From: Sordariomycetes sp. S80-01Y
Taxonomy: Eukaryota; Ascomycota; Sordariomycetes
Length of the DNA: 64,000 nucleotides
Assembly (NCBI GenBank): GCA_037042185.1
Contig: JAXQJY010000027.1
Coordinates: forward strand, 2,666,001 to 2,730,000
Direction of reading: 5' to 3'
In this document: positions 21,192 through 31,835 of the stretch, in pieces
Numbering within the stretch: position 1 is the first letter of the stretch
How the letters are laid out: each line of letters begins with the position of its first letter
Notes under the pieces: generated by a model
The model's database searches: none
The model's input: the letters and a program-made list of their open reading frames with translations, nothing else
What the model was told of the DNA's origin: nothing
Position numbers and translations under genes: made by a program

Positions 21192-21225
21192 CGACGCAGA
21201 CGCAGACGCAACGCAACGCAACGCT
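21192..21225. repeat. Compound CAGACG/CAACG short repeat
   Basis: Two GACGCA-type units followed by three ACGCA units, about 520-550 bp upstream of the PNG1 start. Simple-sequence slippage is the likeliest origin. Confidence 0.8.
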
Positions 21226-21741
21226 CGTCCAGAGGTATCCACTCCCCTCCTCACTGGCACTGGCACTGCATCCTCCACTCTTGAGTCGAGGGTCGCTCAC
21301 TGTTCAGTTGTTCTGCCTCATATTCATTCCTCCCCTGCTTCCCACATCCATCCCACCCTCAACCCATTCGATCGAGGACTGCTTGGCCTTCCGAGTCCGA
21401 CAGCGCATTTGCGACTCAAGATACCCGAGGCTGGCAACTAGACGCTCCTTTGCCGCGACAACGACGACTGAAACCAGGCACGAAGCCTCCGGACGACGGT
21501 TGACGCTGTTTGGTCCCATCCAAGTGTGGCGACTTGATTGCACAGGTCTACGAGTCCCTGGCTGACGACACCCACCACTGACTACGCACGCCGACCGACG
21601 ATTTACTACCGACTGCTCCCAACATCCTTTGTCTTAATCGTCCTCACCCTTCTACCTCCCTCCCGTTCCCATCATCGCCTTCCTCTCGAAGTCAGCGCCG
21701 AACCAGCGGTACCATAGCGACACGACCTCACATCCTCCACC

Positions 21742-23166
21742 ATGGCGGGCCGTAGCACCCCTTCCGGCGCAGGGGCCTCTGCCCAAGGGGACTACGGCGA
21801 GGAATGGGCTCGCGATCTCCGTGTCCAATTCGAAGGCTTGCTGCGCGACAAGCGGATGAACGACCTGCGCAACACAGCCCGGCGGTCGTCTCCAAAACCT
21901 GCCTTGTCTGAGCGGGCATCGAGCGCCAACTTGCGACCCGCGGGCATGGAAACCCCTAGCCGACCGACGACATCATCCGGCCCGGCGACACCACCTTCGT
22001 ACTCATCTATCAAGCATCTCCCCATGATGCCCACACCTCCGGCGACGGGAGATCGCGAATCACAGAAGTTCCGCAACTTGTTACTTAGTTTGTCTCTCAC
22101 GCCAACAAAGTACGAGAACCCTGGCCTGCTCGATGAAGCCCTTCAGATCATACCTCTCGACCGGATATACAGCGAAGCGGAGGAGGAATCACAGGTCTTC
22201 CAGGCAGAAGCTGAGAGCATGGGTGACGGCCGGAAACCTGAATGGGGATACCAAGATTGCGTCATCAGAGCGCTCCTCCGGTATGTTCGAATGTTGTCAT
22301 TGGAGTGATAATTGCTAAACAAATCTAGGTGGTATAAGCGATCATTCTTCACATGGGTGAACAACCCGCCATGCCAAGCATGCCTCTCGCCAACAGTCGC
22401 CCAAGGCATGACCGCACCGACACCCGAAGAAAGCGCTTGCGGTGCTTTGCGCGTTGAGCTGTACGCCTGCTCATCTTGTGGCGGGCACGAGCGGTTCCCT
22501 AGATACGGCGATGTCTGGCGGTTACTCCAGACCAGACGGGGTCGTGTCGGTGAGTGGGCGAACTGCTTCAGCATGCTTTGCCGCGCTGTCGGTGGCCGCA
22601 TTCGATGGGTGTGGAACGCAGAGGACCACGTCTGGACTGAGGTCTACTCAGATCATCAGAAGCGATGGGTCCACGTGGATGCATGCGAGGAGGCCTGGGA
22701 CAACCCGCGCCTCTATACTGAAGGATGGGGCAAGAAAATGTCCTACTGCATCGCTTTTTCGATAGATGGTGCAACCGACGTCACACGCCGATATGTCCGC
22801 AAGTCAGAGCAGGCTGCCGTCCGCAATCGTTGCCCCGAGGAGGTTATGCTCTTCATCTGCCAAGAGATCAAGGGCTTGCGTCGTGCCAACATCAGCAAGG
22901 AAGAGCGCTTCCGCCTCGAAAAGGAGGACCAAAGAGAAGACCGAGAACTCAGGGGCTACGTTGTTGCGACTCTTGCACAGGCCGTCACTGATCTTGTACC
23001 TGGTGGTGTCGGCAGCTCCTCAACGGGCACCGCTGCTCGGACTGGCACCGGTCAGGAGATCAAGCGGCCAGCCGAGCAGCCTGGTCGCAACGCCACTGCT
23101 GATCGATCAGCTCAATTCCCCGGCCAGCAATACCAGCCCCCCCGTGATCCCAACTGGCGGCCTTGA
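21742..23166 (+). CDS. PNG1: Peptide:N-glycanase homologue Png1, nucleophile Cys replaced by Val
   Basis: Two exons: 21742-22280 and 22329-23166 (458 residues). The 48-nt intron has a GTATGT donor and TAG acceptor. The transglutaminase-like core begins across the junction ('[16 protein letters not shown]'). Zinc-site cysteines are present as 'CQAC' and 'CSSC'. Active enzymes have the catalytic Cys in 'GRCGEWANCF'. Here the string is '[10 protein letters not shown]', with GTC at 22546-22548 (V253). The His ('DHVWTEVYS') and Asp ('[11 protein letters not shown]') of the triad are kept. Without the thiol nucleophile, deglycosylation of misfolded glycoproteins is not expected. Filamentous ascomycetes such as Neurospora are reported, as I recall, to have a catalytically dead PNG1 that is still needed for polarised growth, so a scaffolding role is likely. 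It has no PUB domain; the N-terminal ~110 residues are Ser/Pro-rich and disordered. Confidence 0.95.
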
Positions 23167-24060
23167 GTTGGTGACCTCGATCCAGGCTCATCTCGACATA
23201 CTGACGGCCCAAGCTGCCCATCACTCACTATATACTGTCGCTACGCACGACTTCTCATTATACGGCCGATGGAAACTACCATCGACAACACCCACGCCAA
23301 CATTCCACCTGTCTAATCAAACTCATCTGCATAGACTCGGCGTTCACTTACACCGCACACCTACTTCACATCTGATCCCATAACACTATAAGGGACGTGT
23401 ACTTACTATTACCTTGAACAACGACACTCTACGTTTCCTATGTTTTATATCGGGGATGTTAGGGGAGGATTGAAGGAATGCTCCTTACGGACTTGAAATG
23501 GTGAACGAGGAGGACGGTTTAGAGGGACGGAAACAACGTCCCCGCATGAGGAGCTAGGAAAGGTCAAATCCTGGCTTCGGGCGTTTGGGTGTTTTTCTTG
23601 TCATTGGTTAGCATGAGCGACGCAATGGAATGGTTTTAGGGGCCTGGCAATGGCGCGCGGTATCTGGACAGCTACTATGTAGTGATATGCAGTTCATGCT
23701 CGTTCCACTTTGTCAAATGTTGTGCGCTGTTCAACGACCTAGCATTGTGTACTTGCCATGAACAGTTCTTAGTCAAGCGAATGAGATGACTAGTCCTCTT
23801 CCAAAGCAGGGTCTTTCTTTCTAGTTGGATGCCGTGGCATGGATCAATGTACGGATGGAGGAAGCTACCAATCATACCATCACGTGACAGCGTGTGTAGG
23901 TCGTGAGGTCACCGACAGTGGCGAAACTCACTTTATGCAAACGGTCGCTTCTCACTCTTCCTTCACTTCATCTTTCACTCATCACTCAATTGAAACGTGA
24001 GAGCGGTTCGTCCGTGTTCAGATAAACACCATCTCCACGAGGCTGTGCACAATCCTCGTC
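23167..24060. other. Intergenic, nothing recognised
   Basis: 3' flank of PNG1 and upstream region of the SWIM-RING gene. The last ~70 bases before the latter are C/T-rich. No gene or repeat supported. Confidence 0.45.
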
Positions 24061-25134
24061 ATGCCCGGCGGCAGTCGAGCCACAACCCGCACGCCCGCCA
24101 CCAGCGGTCGCGTCGCCAACAACAAGCCAGCACTCCGTTCAGCCAAGACTTCTTCCCCAGCGGGGAGCAGTCCCTACACCCCCGTTGACCTCACTGAGGA
24201 ACCGCCTGGTGCATTTAAGAAGCGCAAGTACGCAGTCGAAGGGCCTGGTTATTCAACGAAGAAGTCTTCGGCTGAGGCCCTACTTTCCCCGTCGAAGAAG
24301 ACCAAGCAAGAGAATAAAGGACCACCCGAGGAGAAGCGATGCAGACGCTTCCGCGACAAGGCGCCGCAATCATTCCACGATGTTTACGACCGCGCAATGA
24401 ATCAGCGCTTTTACGTCCTCGGCCGCCAGCGAAGTGGAACCCAGGACTGTCCGGGCGAGAAAGTAGAGTTGACCGGTTCAACGGGGAACATCTATACCGT
24501 CAACATTGGTCGGCAACCCACGTGTGACTGCCCTCATGCCGGGAAGGGGAATCAGTGCAAACATATCATCTTTGTCATGAAAAAGGTCCTCAATGCGCCG
24601 TACCACCTCGTCTATCAACTCGGCCTCCTATCGCCTGAGCTGAGGGACATCTTCGCTGCAGCACCGCCCATAGAACCCCACACCGGAGCTACGGAGGACG
24701 ACGGCAACGGCAAGCGCAAGCCCGTCGAGGGAGATTGCCCAATCTGTTTCTCCGATCTTGAACCAGGAAGCGGGGAGGCCATCGTTTGGTGCCGCGCAGC
24801 GTGTGGGCAAAACATGCATGCCGAGTGCTTCCAAACATGGGCTCGCACACGCGGTGGAAGCGGCGATGTTACGTGCCCCATGTGCCGAAGCATCTGGGAA
24901 GGTGACGGTGCCAAAGGGGGTGATGTCGACCGGAGCAAGGGGAGGGTGAGCGAGGGTTACGTCAATGTCGCGGACCAGCTGGGAATAAGCGGCGTCCGGG
25001 ATACGAGCAGTTATTCTGAATGGTTCGGACGACCGAGGTCCGTGGGTTTCGGTGGTGGAGGATACGGCGGCGCGAGAAGAGGTTGGCGTGGTGGTTACGG
25101 AGGCGGGAGGAGGGGTGGCTGGCGTCGTTGGTAA
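24061..25134 (+). CDS. SWIM and RING zinc-finger protein, probable E3 ubiquitin ligase
   Basis: Single exon, 357 residues. After a basic, Ser/Pro-rich N-terminus with nuclear-localisation-like 'KKRKY' and 'PSKKTK', a SWIM finger occurs at about residues 150-180 ('CDCPHAGKGNQCKH', the CxC...CxH pattern). A RING-type finger follows at about residues 222-275 ('CPICFSDLEPG', then 'WCRAACGQNMHAECFQTW' and 'CPMC'). This SWIM-then-RING order is that of MEX-like and ZSWIM2-like ubiquitin ligases, and ligase activity is inferred from it. The C-terminal ~40 residues are Gly/Arg/Tyr/Trp-rich ('GGGGYGGARRGWRGG'), resembling an RGG box that could bind RNA or be methylated. Substrate unknown. Confidence 0.85.
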   Translation: MPGGSRATTRTPATSGRVANNKPALRSAKTSSPAGSSPYTPVDLTEEPPGAFKKRKYAVEGPGYSTKKSSAEALLSPSKKTKQENKGPPEEKRCRRFRDKAPQSFHDVYDRAMNQRFYVLGRQRSGTQDCPGEKVELTGSTGNIYTVNIGRQPTCDCPHAGKGNQCKHIIFVMKKVLNAPYHLVYQLGLLSPELRDIFAAAPPIEPHTGATEDDGNGKRKPVEGDCPICFSDLEPGSGEAIVWCRAACGQNMHAECFQTWARTRGGSGDVTCPMCRSIWEGDGAKGGDVDRSKGRVSEGYVNVADQLGISGVRDTSSYSEWFGRPRSVGFGGGGYGGARRGWRGGYGGGRRGGWRRW

Positions 25135-26143
25135 GGGGTCATGATAGAAGCGGTCATGGTTCTCTGGGAGAAGGTGTGAAGGATCAACGGCACTTGCTCG
25201 GTCATGCTTGTACGACTTATGAGTGATGAAAGTAGAAGAACGCAGAAGATGCGAATTAATACATTAAAAACCCCGCGCTCCCTTCATCGGGGAACCTCTG
25301 GGTACTCCAACAGCATGCTGGTGACATAGATTGCTGTTGTCAACTATGCCCTCCTTGCAAGTAGTATATGGAGCGCCATATGATGTACCACCATTCTCTG
25401 CCCTTCCTCCTGCTCCACGATCATTTCCATGCTACTTATAAAAGCCCTCAACGCACTTTTCATTTTTCTCATACTCAATAATGCCTCAGACATACACAGA
25501 GTGCGAGTTAGTAGTCTCGCCAACTCTGGTACAGGGTAGGTGATGTATCAGTCCGAACCTCGGAACTTGAATAAGGTGGAATGTACACCCTCGGAGGATT
25601 CGCCTTACATGGTCACCATCAGCGAAGATGCAGAGGAGTTATAAATTTTAATCTTAAGCTTGAACAATTTTCTGAATCGGCGGAAAGAAGGTAGCTTGAG
25701 ACACTTGCAAGATTCTCTAAATTGTACGGCGCTCAGAGGGGACTACTTCGACTTTGTAGTATCTTGATGGCATTCGCAATGCTTGATTGTATTTAAATCC
25801 AGCAAAAGTCTCACTGCTTGAATGCTCTAAGGAGATCTCATCTACAGACCTCAAAATAGGGGCTCCTTCTCCAGTCGACTTTCGGTAGCTGATCCCGGCT
25901 AGGTATCATCTCTTAGGCGCACGAAGTCAAGTCAGGTGCTCCACTGCTGCGCTTGCTTGAGAACCAACCTTTTATAAATGTCAATAGACCAAAGGGGGCA
26001 TATGAAGATGTCACAATTGCTCGAACGTTCACTTATTGTCTAGAGTGTAGGGGCTGGGGTGGTTTCGAAACAGCTCTTGTGCAAGCTGCGTTTGCTATGC
26101 TTATGATTTATCAAGATGAACTGATCTGAATAGACCCAGAGAT
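25135..26143. other. Intergenic, nothing recognised
   Basis: About 1 kb of somewhat AT-richer sequence between the convergent SWIM-RING gene and the alcohol dehydrogenase gene. No open frame of note and no repeat structure seen. It marks the left border of the catabolic cluster. Confidence 0.5.
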
Positions 26144-27405
26144 CTACCAAGCTGTACTTCGTAGGTCCAAGACAGCTCTGCCCTGCAAATCTCCAGCGCG
26201 CATGGTGCGGAAGACCTCATCTATGGAACTAGGATGCTCCAACTGACAGTGAGTCTTGACGAGGCCCCGACTAGCCATCTCAAGCGTCTCAATGGCGTCC
26301 TTGCGCGTGCCCACAGTACTGCCGACGATAGCGAGCTGTTTGGCCACCATCAGGTGAGGGTAGGCATTCGCAATCGGCGTTGGATCTCCGCCAGGAACCC
26401 CAACACACACGAGCGTTCCGTTGAATTTCAGGTAATCGAGGGCTTGAGCGTACGCGGCATGACTCGGACTACAGACCACTACTGCTGAAGCACCCTTACC
26501 ACCTGTCGCAGCCAGGACTTCTTCGGACAGTGCCTGTCCATCGGAGCCAGAGAGTGCTGTTGAGATGTCAATGAATACCTCAGCGCCACAGCTCCTGACC
26601 AGCTTCTCCTTGCTGCCAATGTCCAACCCGATCATGCGATAGCCCATGCCTCGGCCCCCTAGTTGTAGCGCCAGGTGGCCTAGACCACCGCCCGCGCCGG
26701 CGACCACCACCCAGTCTCCTGATTGTGCGCGACACTTCTTCAATGCGCTGTAGGCAGTCACTCCTCCACAGAGAAGGGGTGCCGCCAGCTCACTGGGGAG
26801 CCCCTCGGGAATCGGAGTCACGTAATGTGCAGGCGCCACCGTGTATTGCTGGAACGTTCCAGGCACGGTGTAGCCTGATATCTGCAACTTCTCACAGATA
26901 CCGTCCGCGCCGGAGAAGCATGGCGCACATGTCCCGCAGGCAAAGGCAATCCACTTGACGCCAACGCGATCTCCCAGGGATACGGCTGATGCATCGCAAG
27001 CTGGGCCCAGCTTGACCACGGTCCCAACGCCTTCGTGTCCGCCTACTTGTCCAGCCTTGACAGGGTCGTCTAGGAAGCTCCACTACAATATTGCAAACGG
27101 TGAGTTAGCTTCTCTCTTTTACCATTTCAAACACGGGCTGCCGACTAAGCTGATCAGTAACGATAGCCGACCTTACCGAGTTAAGCATGAGATTCAAATC
27201 CGAGTGGCATACTCCCGAATGGGAACTGAAGCTCGGTCAGCCATGCTGTGCGGGTAGTTGTATAAGGTGCGTAAGTGGCAGACACTTACAGCTTAATCAA
27301 AACTTCTCCTGCCTTTGGCTTTGGTATTTCGAGTTCGACCAATTCTGTGGATATTTTTCCTGGTTCTTTGTAGACCAGTGCCTTATACGTCTTCGGAATT
27401 TCCAT
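26144..27405 (-). CDS. Zinc-containing alcohol dehydrogenase (MDR family)
   Basis: Three exons: 27290-27405, 27177-27225 and 26144-27082 (367 residues). The introns are 64 and 94 nt and phase-consistent; the middle exon is only 49 nt. Catalytic zinc ligands are C45 ('HSGVCHSD'), H71/E72 ('GGHEGVG') and C160 ('APLLCGG'). The structural zinc cysteines are C104, C107, C110 and C118 ('CGTCAPCFSGADGIC'). The Rossmann motif 'GAGGGLGHLAL' indicates NAD(H) use. This is the ADH1-like cytosolic type, with no mitochondrial leader. It interconverts a primary alcohol and aldehyde; the real substrate is unknown. It is the left-most gene of a four-gene group with a dioxygenase, an aldehyde dehydrogenase and a Zn2Cys6 factor, which suggests it handles an aldehyde or alcohol intermediate of that pathway. 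Confidence 0.93.
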
Positions 27406-28153
27406 GTCAAACATCTTGTAAATATTAGAGGACAAGACTATACTACACTTCTGGTCTCTTCTTGGGTAGGATACGCTGACTTATGAAGCAATGAACTTGC
27501 TGAGTGTCTTAGCATCCATCTAGCACTTTCCATCTATAGCCGTGTCGAACGGGGACCTGGTGACAAACCATACACACAGATTCGGCTGCTTATCTTCAAC
27601 TACACTGAATGACGAATCCTATCCATCTTTTGCCGTTGGGTTACATTTGTAGTCCGCGGAACGGCAGGATATGGAACGCACTATCTGATATGAGATGTAT
27701 GAGCAATGATGAGTAATTATAGTGCGGCCGCGTCGTCATCATCATTAGCGCCAGTATATCAGAAAGTATTGAATTTTAAGTGAATATGCAATGTATTGAG
27801 AAGCAAAACCGCACAGCTGTATTTGCTTTCGACGCCGAGATAGACATTTGATGTTGTTTAACCTCTTGGCGAGTTAGGGGGCCTCCTTGGTAAAGAAAAC
27901 TCAGAAATGATTATTCAATGATACATAGAACCACCATCCGTTGACTTGATTCTTAGTCTCCGTAGTAGAAGGATGTGTGGGTTTTACAAAATGTCCAGGA
28001 AACATGATGCACATGTGTGCAGATGGCCTGGAGGACCAGAGTTAATTACCCATAAGTGGTTGCACAAAGGTTCTTCAGAGTGAATAATAAGCAAACTGAT
28101 AGATATCTCAATGAATGTACTAGGTTACCAGAGTCCCAGGGCTACATCCGTCC
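27406..28153. other. Intergenic, nothing recognised
   Basis: AT-richer spacer between two minus-strand genes of the cluster: promoter of the alcohol dehydrogenase on the left, 3' flank of the dioxygenase on the right. No specific element assigned. Confidence 0.45.
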
Positions 28154-29239
28154 TCATGGCAGCCCCTGTCGAACATTGGTATGCTCGTTCAGGCCCCAAG
28201 CTTGGGAGCTCGAATCGTGCACGGTCGTCCGTCTCATATCCCGTTTATACTTGGTCAAAAAAGGTCCACCAACAGCGCGATGCATGGTACAGGTGTTGTC
28301 CCAAATGACCAGGTCTCCCGGTGACTCCCAGTGAATCTCTGTCGTGTACTTCTCTTGGGTAGCGTGCTTGTACAGGTCGTCAATCAATTCCTTGGACTTC
28401 GCCAAATCGAGGTCTTCGATGTGATGAACATGCGCTGCTATGTACAGATTCATCCGGCCCGATGGTTCGTGACGCTGAACCAACTTATGTCGGCCCATGG
28501 GATAATCCAAGGGGTTGACGTCTGCAAAGGCTTCGGGTGCGGCGGTCTTGCGAGAGTGATGCATCGAATGACAAGCAATGAAGTCATTCTTCAAGAGCTC
28601 ACTTTTCAGGTTCTCTGGTAGCTCCTCGAAGGCCTTGCGCGTGTCTGCAAATGCAGTGTGCCCGCCCAGGCCGCTTGGGGGCAGTTCGTGGGCTAGGAGC
28701 AAGGAGTAGGCCGCACGGCGAGGATTGAAGCTCGAGTCGACGTGGAATAGACCATTACCCTAATCCCGTCATTAGTCTATGAGATGCGGAAGAAACCCTA
28801 AACTTCTTACCTTGTTAGCCTGCCCGCGAGGGCTATCTGGGTCGAGGAGGGCGCCACCGATATCGACGTTGCTCACGTCGAACAGTTCCGGATACTTAAG
28901 TCGATGCTTCCGTCCGGCGGATATGTAGGGAGTAACATCATCTAGCTCGCCGAATTTGCGGGATAGGGCAATGTGTTTCTCATCGTTGAGGCCAGTGTCG
29001 CGAAGAACAACGACGCCATACTGCAAACTTCTGTCAACAGATTTCTATGTCTCTCCCAACCATGAATTAAAAGGAGCCCCACTAATACATACCTTTGTGA
29101 CAGCTTGGAGAAGCTCACGCAAAGCTTCATCACTTGGGTCGGAGACGTGGAAGTCCAAGCCACTAATTTCGGCGCCAAAGCTTGGATGCAACGGCTTCGC
29201 CAAGATGTGAGTGAAAGCAGGAGCGTTGTTGGGAGACAT
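28154..29239 (-). CDS. TauD/TfdA-family Fe(II)/2-oxoglutarate dioxygenase
   Basis: Three exons: 29093-29239, 28811-29020 and 28154-28759 (320 residues). The introns are 72 and 51 nt, both phase 0, with GTATGT and GTAAGA donors. Iron ligands are H125 and D127 ('FHVDSS') and H279 ('CTMHRAVGG'). The 2-oxoglutarate-binding arginines lie in 'KRDMRR' (residues 291-296). Family members hydroxylate taurine or other sulfonates, 2,4-D-like aryloxyacetates or related compounds; the unstable product breaks down to release an aldehyde. Fungal homologues are usually labelled 2,4-D dioxygenase, but the natural substrate is not known. The ATG at 29239 is used; the open frame extends a little further without an ATG. 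It is divergent from the aldehyde dehydrogenase across a 0.7 kb promoter, fitting a two-step oxidative pathway. Confidence 0.92.
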
Positions 29240-29953
29240 GATGTTAATTCCGGAGTTCAAGAAACAGAATGATGCCGTTGAAGTATCTAGAAGACGTCTG
29301 TTGAAACGTTGAGATAATATCGTCTCGGGAGACAGGTTCTCGTGTGGTGGACCAAATCCGACCAGGCTCGCGGTAACTATATAGGGTTGTATAGTTTGGA
29401 ATTCCTGGACATTGAATCAAGGCATCTGGATTACTTATTGTACCCTATCAACCCTGAAAGAGCATGCGCTCTTGACCTTGGATGTAGTGGTGCTCGTGCA
29501 AGCACATCGTCTCTGACCTCTCCCATCTATAGCCGAGGATCCCTCCCGACCCCCGCAGCTTAGTGACGACGCCTGGATATCTAAATTTTCTTTTGCCATC
29601 TCATCGCGATGCTGCAACGACGCACAATATTTCGTGGAAGAGCGGTTATTTCCATCTAAAGCCAACCCGTGCTGCTCCGCAAGGTCATCTAAGTCCGGAC
29701 TCCATCTTCAGCCGTGGCGCATCCATGAATTTGCTGTAGTCGTCTATTACCGAGATTTTCGTTTTGATTCTCATTGGAGCTTTTAGTGAAATTTCTCCCA
29801 TAAATAAACTGGGTGAACGCCAGAATGATACGCCTCACCTTTGTCGTGTCCCGTTTCTCTCAACTCCCCTGGCCCAAATTGGCAATACAGCTTCTTGAGA
29901 TAAATTCTTGCCGTCGAAACCTTTTACTACATGAAACAGATTCTTTAGACGAT
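29240..29953. promoter_or_regulatory. Shared divergent promoter of dioxygenase and aldehyde dehydrogenase
   Basis: A 714-bp interval between divergent starts. Candidate sites are a perfect 10-bp palindrome AGTCCGGACT at 29692-29701 and an inverted pair AGCGG (29641-29645) and CCGCA (29677-29681). CCG/CGG half-sites are what Zn2Cys6 dimers bind, and WGCGG is the AlcR core of Aspergillus. Assignment to the Zn2Cys6 factor at the cluster's right end is inference. Confidence 0.5.
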
Positions 29954-31552
29954 ATGGCACAGTACCTGAGTCTCCAATTCTCCCATTATTACAACATCAT
30001 CGGCGGACAGCGATGCGGCGCTGATGATTCCGCATCAAGCACTGACCCGTCGACTGGCTCAAAGCTTTGGGACGTGCCAGTTGCCACCTCCCAGGACGTG
30101 GATAGAGCCGTACAATGGGGAAATGAAGCATTTCTAACGTGGTCGAAGACATCAATCGAAAAGCGGCGGAGCCTGATATCTCAGTTCAAAGATGCTTTCA
30201 GCGCTAACTACGACGGGTTTCTCGACCTCATCATGTCCGAGTGCGGGAAGATACGGCCTTTGGCTGAGGGTGAAGTTAACGAAGTATTGGCTCTCTTCGA
30301 TCATCATCTTGAGCTTGAAATCAAGGAGGAAGACGAGAGAATCGAAGACAATGAGCGAATTATCATTACGCGCCACGTACCTGTCGGGGTTGTCGCAGCC
30401 ATATGCCCGTGGAACTTTCCGCTGGTGTTGTCCATGGGCAAGGTTCTGGCCGCTCTGCTGACGGGATGCTGTATCATTGTCAAACCCTCACCATTTACAC
30501 CCTACTCTGCACTCAAGATAGCAGAGCTCGCCTCGAATATTTTTCCACCAGGCGTTCTGCAGGCTGTTGGCGGAGACATTGCAGGGCCTGCGTTGGTAAA
30601 CCACAACCGAATCAACAAGGTCGCCTTCACTGGCTCTAGTGCCACTGGCAAGAAGGTTCTGGCTTCTGCTGTAGGAAACTTGAAGCGTGTCACGCTTGAA
30701 TTGTGAGTCGTTCCTCGGTCGGACTGCGTTCCATGAAAGTTACTATGACTTTCTGATGTTCACTTGACTCACATGCATTCATCTAGAGGCGGAAATGATG
30801 CTGCCATAGTGCTTCCAGACGTCGATATTGACAGCACTGCCCGCGAGATCGTCCAAGGCTCTTTCATTTTCTCAGGACAAGTTTGTGTCGCTATCAAGAG
30901 AGTATACGTTCACGAGGACATCTACGAAAACTTCCTCAGCGCGATGGTGAGAGCCGCGAGCGCTTTAGTCGTTGGAAAAGCGAGGGATCAGAGCACGACC
31001 ATGGGCCCCATGCAAAATAGAATGCAGTTTGAGAAAGTTAAGGACATCGTGAATGACTGCAAGGACCAGGGTTACCGGTTTGCTTTAGGACCGCCGAGCA
31101 TGAGCGATACGGCTGGATACTACATCTCGCCCAGCATTGTGGACAACCCTCCACCTACCGCAAGACTCGTCATTGAAGAGCAATTTGGTCAGTACCACAT
31201 AGCCTGAGCCGAAACCTTTGGAAAAGCTTTGGAGATGCATATACTGACGGGAGCCGATTGCACAGGTCCTATTATCCCCGTACTCCGATGGGGCGACGAG
31301 GCAGACGTCATCGCGCGTGCGAATGCTGGCGTTTCAGGCTTAGGATCGTCAGTTTGGAGCTCTGACAGAGTACGAGCGGAACGCATTGGTCGTGAAATGC
31401 AAGCGGGAAGCGTTTTCATCAACTCGTGGGCTAAGACGACGCCTCGGGCCATGCTGTCTGGGCATAAGGAGAGTGGCTTGGGCGTCGAGTGGGGATCCCG
31501 GGGACATCTCGAGTACTGTAACGTTCAAGTTGCGCATGTATTCAAAGCCTAG
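29954..31552 (+). CDS. NAD(P)-dependent aldehyde dehydrogenase
   Basis: Three exons: 29954-30702, 30787-31187 and 31266-31552 (478 residues). The introns are 84 and 78 nt. The first has donor GTGAGT; the second has the weaker GTCAGT, but phase and protein continuity ('IEEQFG' to 'PIIPVLRWG') support it. Catalytic nucleophile C283 lies in 'FIFSGQVCV', and the general base E249 is in 'LELGGN', split by intron 1. The cofactor-site strings 'ICPWNFPLVLSMGK', 'IVKPSPFTP' and 'VAFTGSSATGKK' are present. The start at 29954 fits the usual family N-terminus; an upstream in-frame ATG at 29825 would add a 43-residue basic extension. No peroxisomal SKL ends the protein (it ends 'VFKA'). Likely role: oxidising the aldehyde released by the divergent dioxygenase to an acid. 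Confidence 0.92.
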
Positions 31553-31835
31553 TATAATCACTAGCTCATTCGTGGGAAGATGTTGTGCAGGATACTGATG
31601 GTTCAATCATTTTTGTACGTAGTTGATTGGTGTATGGAGTTCTTGTACCACCCAACATCAACTTTACCCATCTATTGCCGCCCCACCCCCGCCCTAGCCG
31701 TAGTAGGCCCTGGGTAAGTCAGGAGGTCGTCATGACTTGGAATTCTTTCACTCTTACCAGTTCATCGACGCAAGACCAAACTTTGTTGTTGATACAACAA
31801 ACAACTCTATCATCTCAACGAGACTTACCGTTGAC

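Larger units (their letters stand above)
18868..21741. other. Long intergenic region with PNG1 upstream sequence
   Basis: About 2.9 kb without a supportable gene. The last ~450 bases before PNG1 are C/T-rich and look like promoter plus leader. Open frames on both strands (for example 20625-21278 minus) are low-complexity and antisense to the leader. Simple repeats occur (listed separately). A non-coding RNA or a small multi-exon gene cannot be excluded. Confidence 0.45.

Noticed and set aside
20625-21278. 217-codon minus-strand frame upstream of PNG1
   Set aside because: Low-complexity Arg/Ser/Pro product, no domain, and overlaps the PNG1 promoter and leader region.
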